Assembly (NCBI GenBank): GCA_013396995.1
Contig: VWZP01009166.1
Coordinates: forward strand, 4,414-68,413
Direction: 5' to 3'
DNA: 64,000 nucleotides
Source: Dicaeum eximium
Taxonomy: Eukaryota > Chordata > Aves > Passeriformes > Dicaeidae
Shown: piece after piece, positions 35,301-46,618 of the stretch
Position numbering within the stretch: position 1 is the stretch's first letter
Layout: each line of letters opens with the position of its first letter
Position numbers and translations under genes: made by a program
The notes under the pieces: generated by a model
Database searches by the model: none
What the model was told of the DNA's origin: nothing
Seen by the model: the letters and a program-made list of their open reading frames with translations, nothing else

Positions 35301-38300
35301 GCATTCTGTGATCAGAGAACACCAGACCTGCCTGCAAGACCTCCTGGACTTAAACTCTCATCAACAAATAAGACACAAAATGCAGCTTTACTCCCTCCCT
35401 TCAGCAGACCACAAGCTCAAAATTAGGGGCAAAATAATACAACACACACAAAGCAGGGCTGAAAGGGCTTGGGAGAGCACTCAGCCCCAAGCCATGAACT
35501 CCCTCTTCCAGATCCCTGCTGGATGGCTTCAGCAGTGCCCTCTCAGCAGCAAGCTGTGACAGTGACACCAGTGTCACTGGGACAGTGTCGGTGGCCGCAG
35601 CTGCCTGCTGGGAAGCCAGGACATGAGGGATTCCCACAGGAACCCAGCCAAGGTTCAGGCTGGGTGCTGCACTCTCCCATTTAAATAGCCAGGGTCTTGT
35701 CCAGTTCCTTTTGCCGAGGCAGGATCAAAGTCACCTCCAGCCAACCCCAGTCAATCTGTTAATTGGGACATGCTGTGGCTTCCACCACAACCTAATTCTG
35801 TGGAAAAGAGAGCAGGAACTGCCCCTCCCCTCCCTTTTCCCCAGAACTGGATTGCTGCCCACCCTATTGCTCATGGCTTCTGAAGACTTACAGAACTCAC
35901 AGGCATGAAGGATTTTATGTGCATTTAAATAACAACACTGTATCCTCCCTCTCCATCCATCCTTCCCTCTTCCCCTGTTCCTCTGGATGTTTCCCCATCT
36001 CCTCATCATTCAGCTGGTTTTTCCAAAGGTAGGCCAAAACTGCTCCTGCTCTTATTTATCTTTACAAAGGAGATCCTCATGGTTTCAGGCAGCCCTTGTC
36101 CTACAAACCTTTAGCTGTGCCAAGGAACCTCCCTGGGCTTTTCTCATCCAAAGGGACCCTGTGGCATCTGAAGGAAGAACCCGTCAACTTTCTGGGCAAA
36201 ATCTGACTGAACAAATACAATAGAACCACAGAATGGTTTGGGTTGGAAGGGACCTTAAAATTGATCTTGCTTCACCCCGTGCTATGGGCAGAGACACCAT
36301 TCACTATCCCAATTTTCTCCAAGCCCTGTCCAACCTGGCCTTGGACACTTCCAGAGATGTGGCAGCCACAGCTGCTCTGGGCAACCTGTGCCACAGCCTC
36401 CCCACCCTCACAGGGAAAAATTTCTTCTTAACATTCAACCTGCCCTCCTTCAAATTTAGGTCATCCCCTCTTTGTCCTGTCACTCCTGGCCCTTGTGAAA
36501 AGTGAAATGAGCATTAAAATTCCCATTGGATTCCATCTCAATACAGGAGCAGGGGGGTGTTCACCCATGGAAAAGCTGGAATGGATTAGCAGGCTCCTAA
36601 TGTCAAGTGCTTATCAGAGCCATCTTCTCACCTTTGTTTTTCACTCCCAGAGATATGCCAATCTATAAGGAGTAAGAGGAACAATGGGGGATACCCTGTC
36701 CCACCCACAGAAATTGGAATCAACAGGAATCCCATGTCAGCGTCATTGGAAAAGAGGGAGGGAGAGAATGCAGAATAGTGCTGGCATTTCAGGGAGCCCT
36801 TTTTAGCTCTAGCAGGAAGGTCAGAGCCAACACAGACAACTCCAGCACAATGAGGTGCCCAAACTAAATATAAACCTGACAAGGGCATGGCTACAGGAGT
36901 TTGTTTTTACAGTGAGCCACCAGACCATCAACACTGTGCCACATCCCTGCTCCAAACAATTCACGGCTTTATCATCACTGACAGTCTTTGTGTTCCAGCA
37001 GAGGCAGAGCCCAGGCTTACATCCACCTGCCAGTCTAAGTCAGTGAAATCATTAACCAAGAATGAGAAATAGCCAAAGTTTTCCATTTCTGTTATGCCAT
37101 TCTAGTAAAATCTAGGCTGTTGCTCTCCTGTGATGGGATCACCTCACTGGGAACCCTTATCTGACTTCCTCATACACACACACACTGCCCTCAATGTCAC
37201 ATAAACACGACAGCACTCAATCCCCCAGGCCTTTCCCAATATGCCACTTAGCAAAAACTCTCTTAACCAGGCCACAAGTTGAGGTTTTTACACTTTGCTC
37301 ACAGATATGAAGATTTGGTTGAGAAACCGGTTTTGCCTCACTCAGAAAAACAACAAAAAGTGACATTTCCCTAGCAGAGCTATCTCAGTTCTGGTTCTCA
37401 GAAGTGCAAAGATTTCTAGAGGAAAGGGAACTCTTGCGGAATAAAGACCTGAGGTGTCAAAAGCAAGGAAAAGAGAATGTGCAAAAATAAAATTATCAAG
37501 TTAGAGGTAAAATATGCTTCAGTCCCAGTGAAGCTAGAACTCAGGATGCTATTTTTAAGTACAGTGGTAGGAAAAGAGAAAACCATGATGCCAAGCCAGC
37601 AACACATTTGTGGTGCCCTGGAGATGCTCGAGTGACTCTCGTGGCTGGTATTTAAGCTGGTATTTCTTGCTAGGCTTATGTTACAGCGGGGAAAACACTT
37701 CCTTACTCTCCAACATGTACTTCTTGGCAATGGGCAGGGACAGCAGGCGGATGTGCCCGACGAGGGAGCCCCAGGCCTGGGCTCTGGAGAGCGGCGCTTC
37801 GGGTGGCAGCGGGTTGTAGGGCTGGATCACCAAGTAAACAGTCAGCAACACCAAGCCCAGGGTGAGCAGACCCTGTGAGGGAAAACAGGCATGGAGTTAA
37901 TCACACTGCAGGGGGCTGAGGTGTCCTCACACCTGGACACTCCTTCTGCTGGTACCAAAGGGCTGTGGCTGTGCACCACAACATGAACGCTCTCATTTTT
38001 GCTGTGCCTCCTCGTTCAGCTGCAATGCTATTTATGTACACAGAGTTGCCAGCCAGTTTTATTATTAGGGCTGTCCAAGGATGAAATTAAGCAGCCTTCA
38101 AACCCAAGCCACACAAACAACTTTGTTCCTGTATTTTAGCACTGCAAATAATCCAGCATGAGATCAATCAGGATTATCTACAGATAGTTCCTTTTCCTCC
38201 CTACCTAATCAAATAAAAGCCTGCACTCCTGCCATGCCTCTTACACAAGGAAAACCCTGTGGCTTTTGCAAACATCCGTCAAGCCTCGAAACACTCTGGC

Positions 38301-39421
38301 AGAGTTGGAACCAGCTCCCTCCTTCATACCAGAATCCCAAATAAGCCTTAAAGAGATGACATGACGCATTTCTCCCCCTGGCCAAAGTCAAACTGAATCA
38401 ACAGCAAAAACAAGAACAGAAGCTGAAAGTTCAAATTTGCAGTTTCCTGTTCTCCTGCCTCATTTTACAGCTTTTTATAGGACACGAGGAAGAGAGCTTG
38501 AATTTTTTTTCCAAATAAAATCCACTGCAATGGATTTGTAGATATGACACCAAAGTATTACTGAATATTATGTCAGTGGGAAGCTTTTCAGACTTGAAGC
38601 AAACATCTGGTCTAGTGGAAGGTGTCCTGCCCATGGCAGGGACTTGGAACTAGATGATCTTTAAGATCTCTTCCAACCCAATCCAGTCTGGGATTGAATG
38701 ATCTCAAACCTACCTAACAATAGCATCCTTTCACCCACTTTGCAAAAGTTTTTACAGAATCTTTTAGTTAAGGCTTTTAAAACATTCTTCTACCATCAAG
38801 CATGATGATAATAGCTTTATTTCATAGACCAGAAGGAGAATAAAGACACGTAGAAGTTTGTGGCAGAGTCAGAAAGAGAGCCATGTTCACTTCATTATTC
38901 AACCCTGAACTTCAAGGATCTCTTTCCTTCCTCACATTTCCATTCAGGATGCCAACACTAGGAATCTCAGTCTGAAAAATCAATCCAGATCTCATTATTT
39001 AATAATTTATGGCAGAGGAAGATGTTGACAACGTAAATTTACCGCACACATGAGCAATTCCAAATCTTGGGCATCTCCTGTTCTCAAAGCAGCTCATGGC
39101 ATGAAGGAAGGAAGCTACACTTCACAGCTTTTTAAATAAAGATCTTGGAAAATTCATCAAGCAAATGCAATGAGAAATAAAAAGCTCAGGTGCAAAGGAG
39201 AACCCTGTGTTCATGCACAGAAGTCATCTTACCTTGTAGAGAGCCATTAAGACAGGGTACCGTGGAGGGCCCCTCTGGGGTTCATTTCTTTCCAAGAGTT
39301 GCTTGATGAACTTCTCAATGGCTTTTTCTGACATGCCACACTGGTGGCCAGTCTGCCTCACCAGATCAATGGTCTCAGAGAGCTTGTCATAGATGCTGAG
39401 CTCGTTGGCCGAAAGCTCCAT
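23308..39421 (-). CDS. C6orf89: C6orf89 / bombesin receptor-activated protein homologue
   Basis: Coding exons on the minus strand: 39233-39421 (ATG at 39421), 37707-37872, 26231-26385, 25793-25914, 24595-24721, 23777-23900 and 23308-23393. All phases join, giving 322 codons. The N-terminus (YDKLSETIDLVRQTGHQCGM, then KAIEKFIKQLLE) is highly conserved with the mammalian protein. Exon 2 starts with a single hydrophobic membrane segment (LVLLTVYLVIQP), so a type II membrane protein is expected; the mammalian protein is reported in Golgi and nucleolus. Later exons carry ALPANCTVC, the VNKSRILQEFFP block, the FAVGSGQLTL block and a last exon with EHW...ARG...VICDG before the stop. It is about 25 residues shorter than the human protein, mainly in the loop after exon 2, where a short exon may have been missed in the 11-kb intron. 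The first non-coding exon is tentatively near 42600. Confidence 0.9.
27370..27590 (-). mobile_element. CR1 LINE fragment in C6orf89 intron
   Basis: Antisense CR1-like sequence: CTTGTTCAGTGCCCAGCACC, then GGGGAAGAATCTTTCTCTGATATCCAGTC-type tail with ...AAATGCCCTC. It is old and diverged; the edges are approximate. Confidence 0.5.
30590..31030 (+). mobile_element. CR1 LINE fragment in C6orf89 intron
   Basis: Sense CR1 sequence: GGACCTGGAGCTGCTGGAG, GGAAGAAATTCTTCCCTGTG, then AAGGCCAGGCTTGATGAGG and GGAGCAACCTGGGATAGTGG. It is a 440-base 3' portion lacking the final tail. Confidence 0.85.
35000..35312 (+). mobile_element. CR1 LINE 3' fragment in C6orf89 intron
   Basis: Sense CR1: AAAGTTCCACCTCAACCTGA, AGGAAGAACTCCTTTCCATG, then TGACCTGCAAGGTCCCTTCC and the TTCTGGCATTCTGTGATCA tail. 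Confidence 0.85.
36222..36510 (-). mobile_element. CR1 LINE 3' fragment in C6orf89 intron
   Basis: Antisense CR1 beginning CAGAATGGTTTGGGTTGGAA, with CCAACCTGGCCTTGGACAC, CTCTGGGCAACCTGTGCCA and GGGAAAAATTTCTTCTTAAC. Confidence 0.9.
38605..38705 (+). mobile_element. CR1 LINE 3' tail in C6orf89 intron
   Basis: Short sense tail: GTCTAGTGGAAGGTGTCCTG, CCATGGCAGGGACTTGGAAC, GATGATCTTTAAGATCTCTT, then CCAACCCAATCC. Confidence 0.85.
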
Positions 39422-42400
39422 GGCCTCCGAGGAGAAATCCCTGAGGAGAGATGGGATGCGTTAACAGGAGTCAACAGCAGCGTGTGCACAGCCATCCCAG
39501 GAATGTGGCAGTGCCCAGGAAAGAAGGAAGGCTCCTCTGGAACAATCCTGCTCCCAGCCAACAGCACAACATTGAGCTGCACTCCTAATAGTGTCTGCTG
39601 CTTCAGGATCTCCCACCAACTCAAAGAAGCCGTGAAATTTCCTGACAAGAGCAGAACCGGCCGAGATTCGCAGCTTATGTAAATGAACAAAGCTCCCCAG
39701 AAATCCATGAAACTCTATTTATTCATCTATTCCACATGAATCTGTCCCATAAAGCAATTGCTCACCAAGTACAAAAGCCAACAATACAAAGCTGATCATC
39801 ACACGCAGCAGCCCTGCTAAGCCCTCCTGCGCTACAATTTCAGTCACTTATTTTAACCCAGATTAATTTTCATTAAATCCCCCGTCAGCAATGGGACAGG
39901 ACAGAGAAACAAGCAGAACGTGTGGGGCAAAGTTCAGCAGTTTTATAATTTGTTTAAATTTTCGCAACCTAATGTCCAGGCCAACTGATTATTGAGTAAC
40001 AGCAACGTGAGAGCAGCCGCTCTGCAGGCAACAAAGCCCCCTTCCTCTCCAAGTTTGCCTGCAGGTCAGAGATGCCACAGGACTAAATATCCCAGCAAGA
40101 ACTGCATTGTGCTGGGTGACAAAATGGCATTTGACAGCAAATTATTTCTCACTTATAAGAACACATCCATGAGAGATCAACATTAAGTTGCAAAAAAAAA
40201 AAAGGTATATTCCTCTACCACTTCCACTCTGCCACAAAGGCCTCTTTGAGAGCAGCTGATGGGCTCAAGAAAAGATGTAAAGGAATTGCTGGACAAGGTA
40301 CAAGCTGCCAATGTGAGACTCACACTGTAAAAATTTTTCCCATTGCCTGGGAAAAACACTGGCACTGCCTGGGGGAAAGGCAGATTCTGCAGTTTTGCTT
40401 TGCCTCTTGTTTCTGAAGTGGGTAACACTAAGCTGACCAAACTGGGCCAGTTGGGAGAGAGTTGAGCAATGCTCTGCCCTGAAAGCACAGCCTGAGGATC
40501 ATCACATAAAAACACAAGAAGCACGATGGCTAATCACAGCTGAAAATTGAAATCACACCCCTGCCCCCATTTTGCTCTACAGTTTCCTGGCCCCAGGAAC
40601 CAGCTCATGAATCCGCTTCGCCCAATTCACCCCTTTGCTCCCCAAATTCTGTCCCTGCATTGTGAGAACTGTAACTATTCACAGGGCTCTGCACAGCCTG
40701 CCTGGGAGAGCACAGACCTGCCCTGCTCACCTGAGCACACACTGAGCAGCCATGAGTAACGAGCCTTCCAAACTTAGCTTTGCTCAGCTGGAATTTGTTC
40801 TGGCTGCTCCCACAGTACAAATCAGCCATAACTCTATGTACAGATAGAACAAGAGACATGATAAAGATTTGAACTCTGATCTGCCTTTAAAGAACTGGCT
40901 GACAGCTCCTCCCCTAAACCACGGGCACCTACAAGTCACAACTCAAGCAAGGGTGATTTTATTTTAATATCTTCTTTTTAATGCAACACTAGGATGTATT
41001 TTCAAAAACCCCAGGTTTCACAGGACTACCAGCTTCAGCGATTGCTCCTCTCCCCACAGAATCTCGCCTGTTCTGCCCTTGCACACTTGTTTATGTGGTC
41101 ACATGGAGCATCAGATCTGGAAAATTATCTGGCTGAAAAATAACCCCGATTTGTTTGGTCAGCAGCTGCCTAAGCATTCAACTCCAGCAGTTAATGTCAG
41201 ATGTTATATTAACATCAGTGTCAAATTTCTAGCCCCAGCCACGGAATCACCAAAAAGGTAAAAATGCCAAATTAAAACCCAACTCCGAGAACATCCTGCA
41301 CTGCATTGCCAGGTTAATTAGCTCCTGGCCCTCTTCTACCGACATTCCCTGCATTCCATGCAAATATTTGTCCCAGATCTTGCCACCTGAGCAGCCCCGC
41401 GGGCAAGCAAAGCAGGTTGGGTCAATAATATCTCATATTAACCTCTCCAAGACAAGGACTTTTTTTTCTCATCTGTAAAGCACCTGCCACACACGTGACA
41501 ATAAAAACAAGCCATTGCTTTACTAACTCTTTCATTCATGCAATACCCTGATTCATGGAACAAGCAAGAGCCAGCACATCTGCAGGATATTAAAGGCTTT
41601 TTTTTCCCCCTTCCAGCTTTTCTGGTTAGTCTAGTTGCCTGGACACTGTAAGTGGTGTGCTAAGTGGTCTAGAAGATTATCTAGTGTCCTCTGGCTCCCA
41701 AGTGCCAAAGCTTTTCCCCTGAAGCTGTCCCGTGCAGAATTCCAGCAGATTCAACAAGCTTCTCCTGCTTGCAGGATCTGCCTGGAACCACTTATAACAA
41801 ACATCCCCACAGAAATGCTGTGAAACACTGTGGTTTCCCCTTTTCCAAACAACAGAAAAATCTTGCTAAAAATACAACACTGAGCTACATCCCAGCTCCC
41901 ACCCCACTCCATTTACATTCCACTCTTGAGCAAACACCTTTGTAGACAACCCCTGTAAATCACAGACACTAAAAACCCAATCCAGCTCCTTGACTAATTC
42001 AAGAGTAACTCAATCCTCCAGCTAGGAAATAAGGCATTATGCTCCCACATCGTTGGGAGAACAGATGAGGCCTTAAAAAACAAGTAACAACCCATTATTT
42101 CCCTTCCTATCCCTGAGATACAACCGACAAAATAATAACAGGCTACTGCACCCTCTTTGCACCACACACACTGAGCAGGGTTCATCCCTTGCAAACTCCT
42201 TAGAGAGAGGCCTTTGAACGAGGAGCCCATATATTATTCTGTTTCTTTGATAAACTCCACCACCCTGGGAGGAATCAGCACGAACAGAAACAGTGATGGC
42301 ACTTGGCTTGCAGGGTTTTCACCCCCCTCCCCAGTTCTGCCCACAGACCCCACGGTGGTTAGCCCAAGGCTTTAGAAGGTCAATATTTAGACAGAAACGC

Positions 42401-42499
42401 TGCTGGAGGAGTCTTTAAAAGGGAAAGCTGGCTCGCCTTGCGGGTGAACCTACAATGATGTACATATATGTAGATATAGATATAAAAATATATTCCCAT

Positions 42500-43000
42500 C
42501 TGCTTTAACACTCTTGGTGCCGCCTCTCTCGCCCTGCCCGGGGACCGGGGACCAGGTCCCAGCCTTGCGCGGAACCCCTCCGGAGGGACCCTCACCCGGC
42601 CACAGCCCCACGGCCTCGCCTGTGCTCCTCTGAGGCGGAGAAGCCCCAGCCAGGGGGCCAGTCTTAAAAATAAATCAATAAACTAAGCAGGACACCCCCC
42701 GCCCCCGGCTCCGGCCTCCACCAGCCGNCCACACTGCCCGGGGAACCAGCACCGGCCCGGGACCGCCACACCGCCCAGGGAGCCCAGCCCTGCCCGGGGA
42801 GCTCAGCCCTGCCCGGGGAGCCCAGCACTGCCCGGGACCCCCCGCGCCGCCCGGGGCCCTCAGCACCCGGCCCGGCCCAGCCTGGGACCCCCAGTACTGC
42901 CCAGGACTCCCGATACTCTGCTCGGCCCGAAGTCTCAACACCCCCCAAGACCCCACCAACACCTTTCCCTCCGCTGCCCCAAACACCCCTCAGGACCCCC
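42500..43000 (-). promoter_or_regulatory. GC-rich region, probable C6orf89 promoter and first exon
   Basis: A GC- and CpG-rich block lies upstream of the C6orf89 coding exons. A minus-strand donor (GGCCGG then GTGAGGG) ends a candidate non-coding exon at 42596. A non-coding leader is required because the ATG exon at 39233-39440 begins with its own acceptor (TCTCCTCAG). The exact transcription start cannot be placed. Confidence 0.35.
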
Positions 43001-43196
43001 CAACACTGTCCCGGGACTCCCGACAACCCCCAGGACCCCCCAACACCCGAGCGGGCCCCAGGGCCTCGCAGTGCCACAAACACCCCTCAGGACCCCCCAA
43101 CACTGTCCCGGGACTCCCGACAACCCCCAGGACCCCCCAACACCCGAGCGGGCCCCAGGGCCTCGCAGTGCCACAAACACCCCTCAGGACCCCCAA
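42730..43196. repeat. C-rich minisatellite with 97-bp tandem unit, next to a gap
   Basis: 42730-42900 consists of decayed short repeats around CAGCACTGCCCGGG. From 42984 a 97-bp unit (starting CACCCCTCAGGACCCCCCAA) recurs at 43081 and 43178, where the assembly breaks into Ns. The first two units are essentially identical. Confidence 0.85.
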
Positions 43197-43263
43197 NNNN
43201 NNNNNNNNNNNNNNNNNNNNNNNNNNNNNNNNNNNNNNNNNNNNNNNNNNNNNNNNNNNNNNN
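43197..43263. other. Assembly gap (67 N)
   Basis: A run of N directly after the third 97-bp repeat start. The array may be longer than shown. Confidence 0.99.
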
Positions 43264-43773
43264 CTGAGCCCACAGCACACCCAAGAACCCCCAGAACCCT
43301 AAAAACCTTTCACAGCCACATCTCACAGCATCCCTAACACCTCCGTCCACCCACCAGCACCCCATTAGTCCCCAGTATCACCCCACAGCCCCCCACGCCC
43401 TCCACCCCCAGGAGACCCACACAGTGCCCCTTTGAACCCCACTTATCCCCAGCACCGTGGGGGACATGGGTGCCCACTCCCACAGGTCAAGTGACAAGCA
43501 CTGAGCACACAGTTAACACCCCCTAAAAAATGTGGGAAAGGCCTAAATATTGTGGGAAAAGCTTTAAGGAGTAATGGGCTGGAGATGGGGCACGAGAAGG
43601 TCCGTGGAGGCACCCCTGGCATGAAAAGCTTGGGAGAATGCAGGAGCAAAGGGTCTCAGCCTCACCCTGCTTTCAGACGCGAGCTTCAGTACTTAACTGC
43701 AATTAAACATATTTTCAGTCAGCTCTTGATTGTGGGTGTGATGGGTGTTTTCAGTATCTCTCTGATGCATTTT

Positions 43774-43870
43774 CATAGAATCCTAGAATGGTTTGGGTTG
43801 GAAGAACCTTAAAGATTGTCTCATTCCACTCCCCCTATTCCACTAGAGCAGGTCCCTTTAGAGCAATCTT
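43774..43870 (-). mobile_element. CR1 LINE 3' tail fragment
   Basis: Antisense CR1 tail: CATAGAATCCTAGAATGG, TTTGGGTTGGAAGAACCTTA, then TCTCATTCCACTCCCCCTAT. Confidence 0.8.
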
Positions 43871-45472
43871 GTTTAAATTTCAGCCTTGTTTAAGTTCTCG
43901 GCCTCAACAACTTCCTGCAGCGCTGAGTTCTGCAGATGAATTAAACATTGCAAGAAAAAGGACTTCCTCTACTCAGGTTTGGATTTCCTGCCCTGTCAAT
44001 CCCAGCCCAGGGAGTAGGATTGTCTCCTCATCTCGGTTTTACTGCCTTTCCAGGGGAATGGGGTTGAAATTCTGGGAGACCTTCCTGGGCAAAACCCAAA
44101 TCCCATGGCTGGGGCACTGAAAGCTGAAGATTTGTTCCAACTTGTCAGAAGCTCGTGTGGGTTCTCGGCTTCCAAGGTGAATTAATCCAAGCAGGATGAC
44201 AGTAAATGCCCGCTGACTTTGGGCTGGTATCCGAGATCTTCCCAATCTTGGCTTGGCTGAGGCAGCTCCTCTAATTCTTGTGGAGTGCCTTGAGGGATTT
44301 CAAACAGCTTAAAAGGAAACCACCTGATTTAAAAAAAAAATCCTGTGGTCCAAACAAGTATGCATTTCCCTCTTGCTATTAATATCCCAGGCCTTGATCC
44401 TCCTCCAAATACTTGTGCAGGCGTTTAATGGCTTGCAAAGGAGCGGTGCCTTTGATCCCAGAGTGGGAATGTTTGCTGGGATGTGAATTATTAAAGGTGA
44501 AAGATGCTTTCAAGTGCAACATGCTGCCCATGTTTTCCAATGTGATTTATTGCCTGCCCAGTGTTTCTCCCAGACTGGCAATGAAAAATTCATTTCCAAG
44601 TTTGGCAGGGAGGTTTGGAGTGGAGTAACTCACGCTTTGGGCACAAACTCCATCCTTTTTTTCTAGAGATGATTTCCAGGGGAATAAGATAGGCATTTCC
44701 TTCTGCCTGCTCTTCTGGGAAGCCTTTTTTTTTCAGCTCCCACTTTGGGCCCTGTTCGAGCTCCCTGGTCCTTCCCTTCAGCAGCAATATTGCAGTGGGG
44801 AGGAATTGCTGCAGCTGCTGCCATCTAATGGGAAAATTCAGCTTCCACGGCCTCAACTCTTCATCTTGGAATCAAATAAAACCATTTCTTGCACAATCCT
44901 GCTGCCACTCGGCCAAGCAGCACCTTCCATGTGCAATCCCAGCATATTTAGGCAAAAGGAAAAGCTGATTTAATGGGTGGCTTTGCATGGGGAAGTGTTA
45001 CAGACCCAGTAGAAAGTTTTTGGGTTGATCAGGCAGAAATGTTGTTTCTCTTATTATGGATCAAATTTGCAAAGCACACTTGGATTTATATGATTTTTAA
45101 ATAAAAGAAGAAAGAGTGAAGAGAGTCCCAAACAATAAGAAAAAGCCATTCCAGATATCCGAAATAGCAAACCCAGGCACAGCTCTGAGCTGAGCCAAAC
45201 AAATCCTTCCTGAGGAGCTGTTCCATCACCAAAAATATTGTATGAAGAAATACAGTAAAGAGGGATGGACAGGGAATGGGAGCATTAAATATACTGCATT
45301 AAGAAAATAAAGTGTTTTAATGATGGGGCCAAAGGAAAATTACACAGGGGATGGAAACTTAGGGTACAGAGGTACTGGAGTGATAAATTGGGGTCTGCAG
45401 GAGAAATAAATCATCCCTACAAGACTCAGAAATTCCAGAGTTGCTGAAAAGCTAGACCCTGGCTGGTGAAGC

Positions 45473-45518
45473 TGATATATATATATAAAATATATATAAT
45501 TATATATTAAAATATATA
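45473..45518. repeat. AT-rich (TA)n microsatellite
   Basis: An interrupted run of TA/ATA units lies just beyond the probable RAB44 poly(A) site. Confidence 0.9.
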
Positions 45519-45739
45519 GCATTGCTAGAAGCCCAACTCCTGTTGTCACTTTATTTTTCTAAAGCACAAACTGGCTACTATTATGCTTTGCCATTATGTA
45601 CATATAAATAATAATGGCAACAAAAAGCAAACCCAACTAGGCAGAATTATTTCCACAAACTCTGCACATAAGGACAGTCTTTAAATACACCTGTTGAACT
45701 GCTGGGAATTTACATGGAACATATAAAATACTAAAATAT

Positions 45740-46618
45740 AGCACTTGTATTCTTATTTATTTTGTCTCTATGTCTTTTCTTTCTGCAAAAATATAGTTCA
45801 ATAAAGCTGTAAAAACATTTTTTAAACCCCCTTGAAATTGCGACATGTGCTTATTTAGGTTTTTCAAGCTGGATTTAAAACCAATTCATTACTTCACAAA
45901 CAGCAGAAGGGCAGGATGCAGCAGTTTCTCTGCCCAACCTGAGATTAGCTGTAATAGTCCAGAATTCTTCTCTGGGGACAACACAATGAAAAAAACCACT
46001 TGCCAGCATTTATCTTCTTCTTATCTTGGACGTGCTCTTGGGACTTTTGAATTTATTTTGAGGAAAATATTCAGTAGTTTCTGTCAAGCCCCATCACTGC
46101 TCACTGGCAGGATAAACCAAGGAAGGGAAAAATTAGCTTTACGTTGTCTCATTGGAGAGATTCAAGTGCATTTAGAATATACTGAATATCACTGTTCCTG
46201 ATCAATCCAATCAGATTGCAAAGCCAGAGCAGTCCCCACAGCCCAGAGCACCAACAGCACTAAACCCCCTTGTTTTATACACTTGGATGACTTCAGGTTT
46301 TCATTTCTTCTGTCTCACAGCTTGGGTTTACTCCCTGCTGCTAGTCCAGTATCGTTGCAGCATCTCAGACCGAGCTGGGTTCCCTTTCTGCCTCTTTTCT
46401 TGGCCTGTTTTTGGTCTCCAAAACAAAGTGGTAAAGTTCCCTGAGAAATATCTCGGAAGGCTGGTGTGCTCTGCAGGAATGGCAGCTTTTGCTGTCAGCA
46501 TCCAAGGAAGATCAGGCAAGGAAGACACACAGGAAACGATAAGGCCCAAGGACTATTTTTATGCTTTTCTGGCTGTTGGTGCAGTTTCAGATCAGTGTGT
46601 GAGGTGTCTAGCAGCCCA
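45740..46618 (-). other. Probable 3'UTR of RAB44
   Basis: Runs from the stop codon at 46619-46621 to a minus-strand AATAAA at 45756-45761. It is AT-rich and has no competing reading frame. Confidence 0.5.

Larger units (their letters stand above)
43264..45740. other. Intergenic between RAB44 3' end and C6orf89 5' end
   Basis: No convincing exon was seen. 43774-43870 is a minus-strand CR1 tail (AGAATGGTTTGGGTTGGAAG, then ATTCCACTCCCCC). An AT-rich microsatellite is at 45473-45518. CPNE5 and PPIL1, which lie here in mammals, were not found. Confidence 0.6.
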
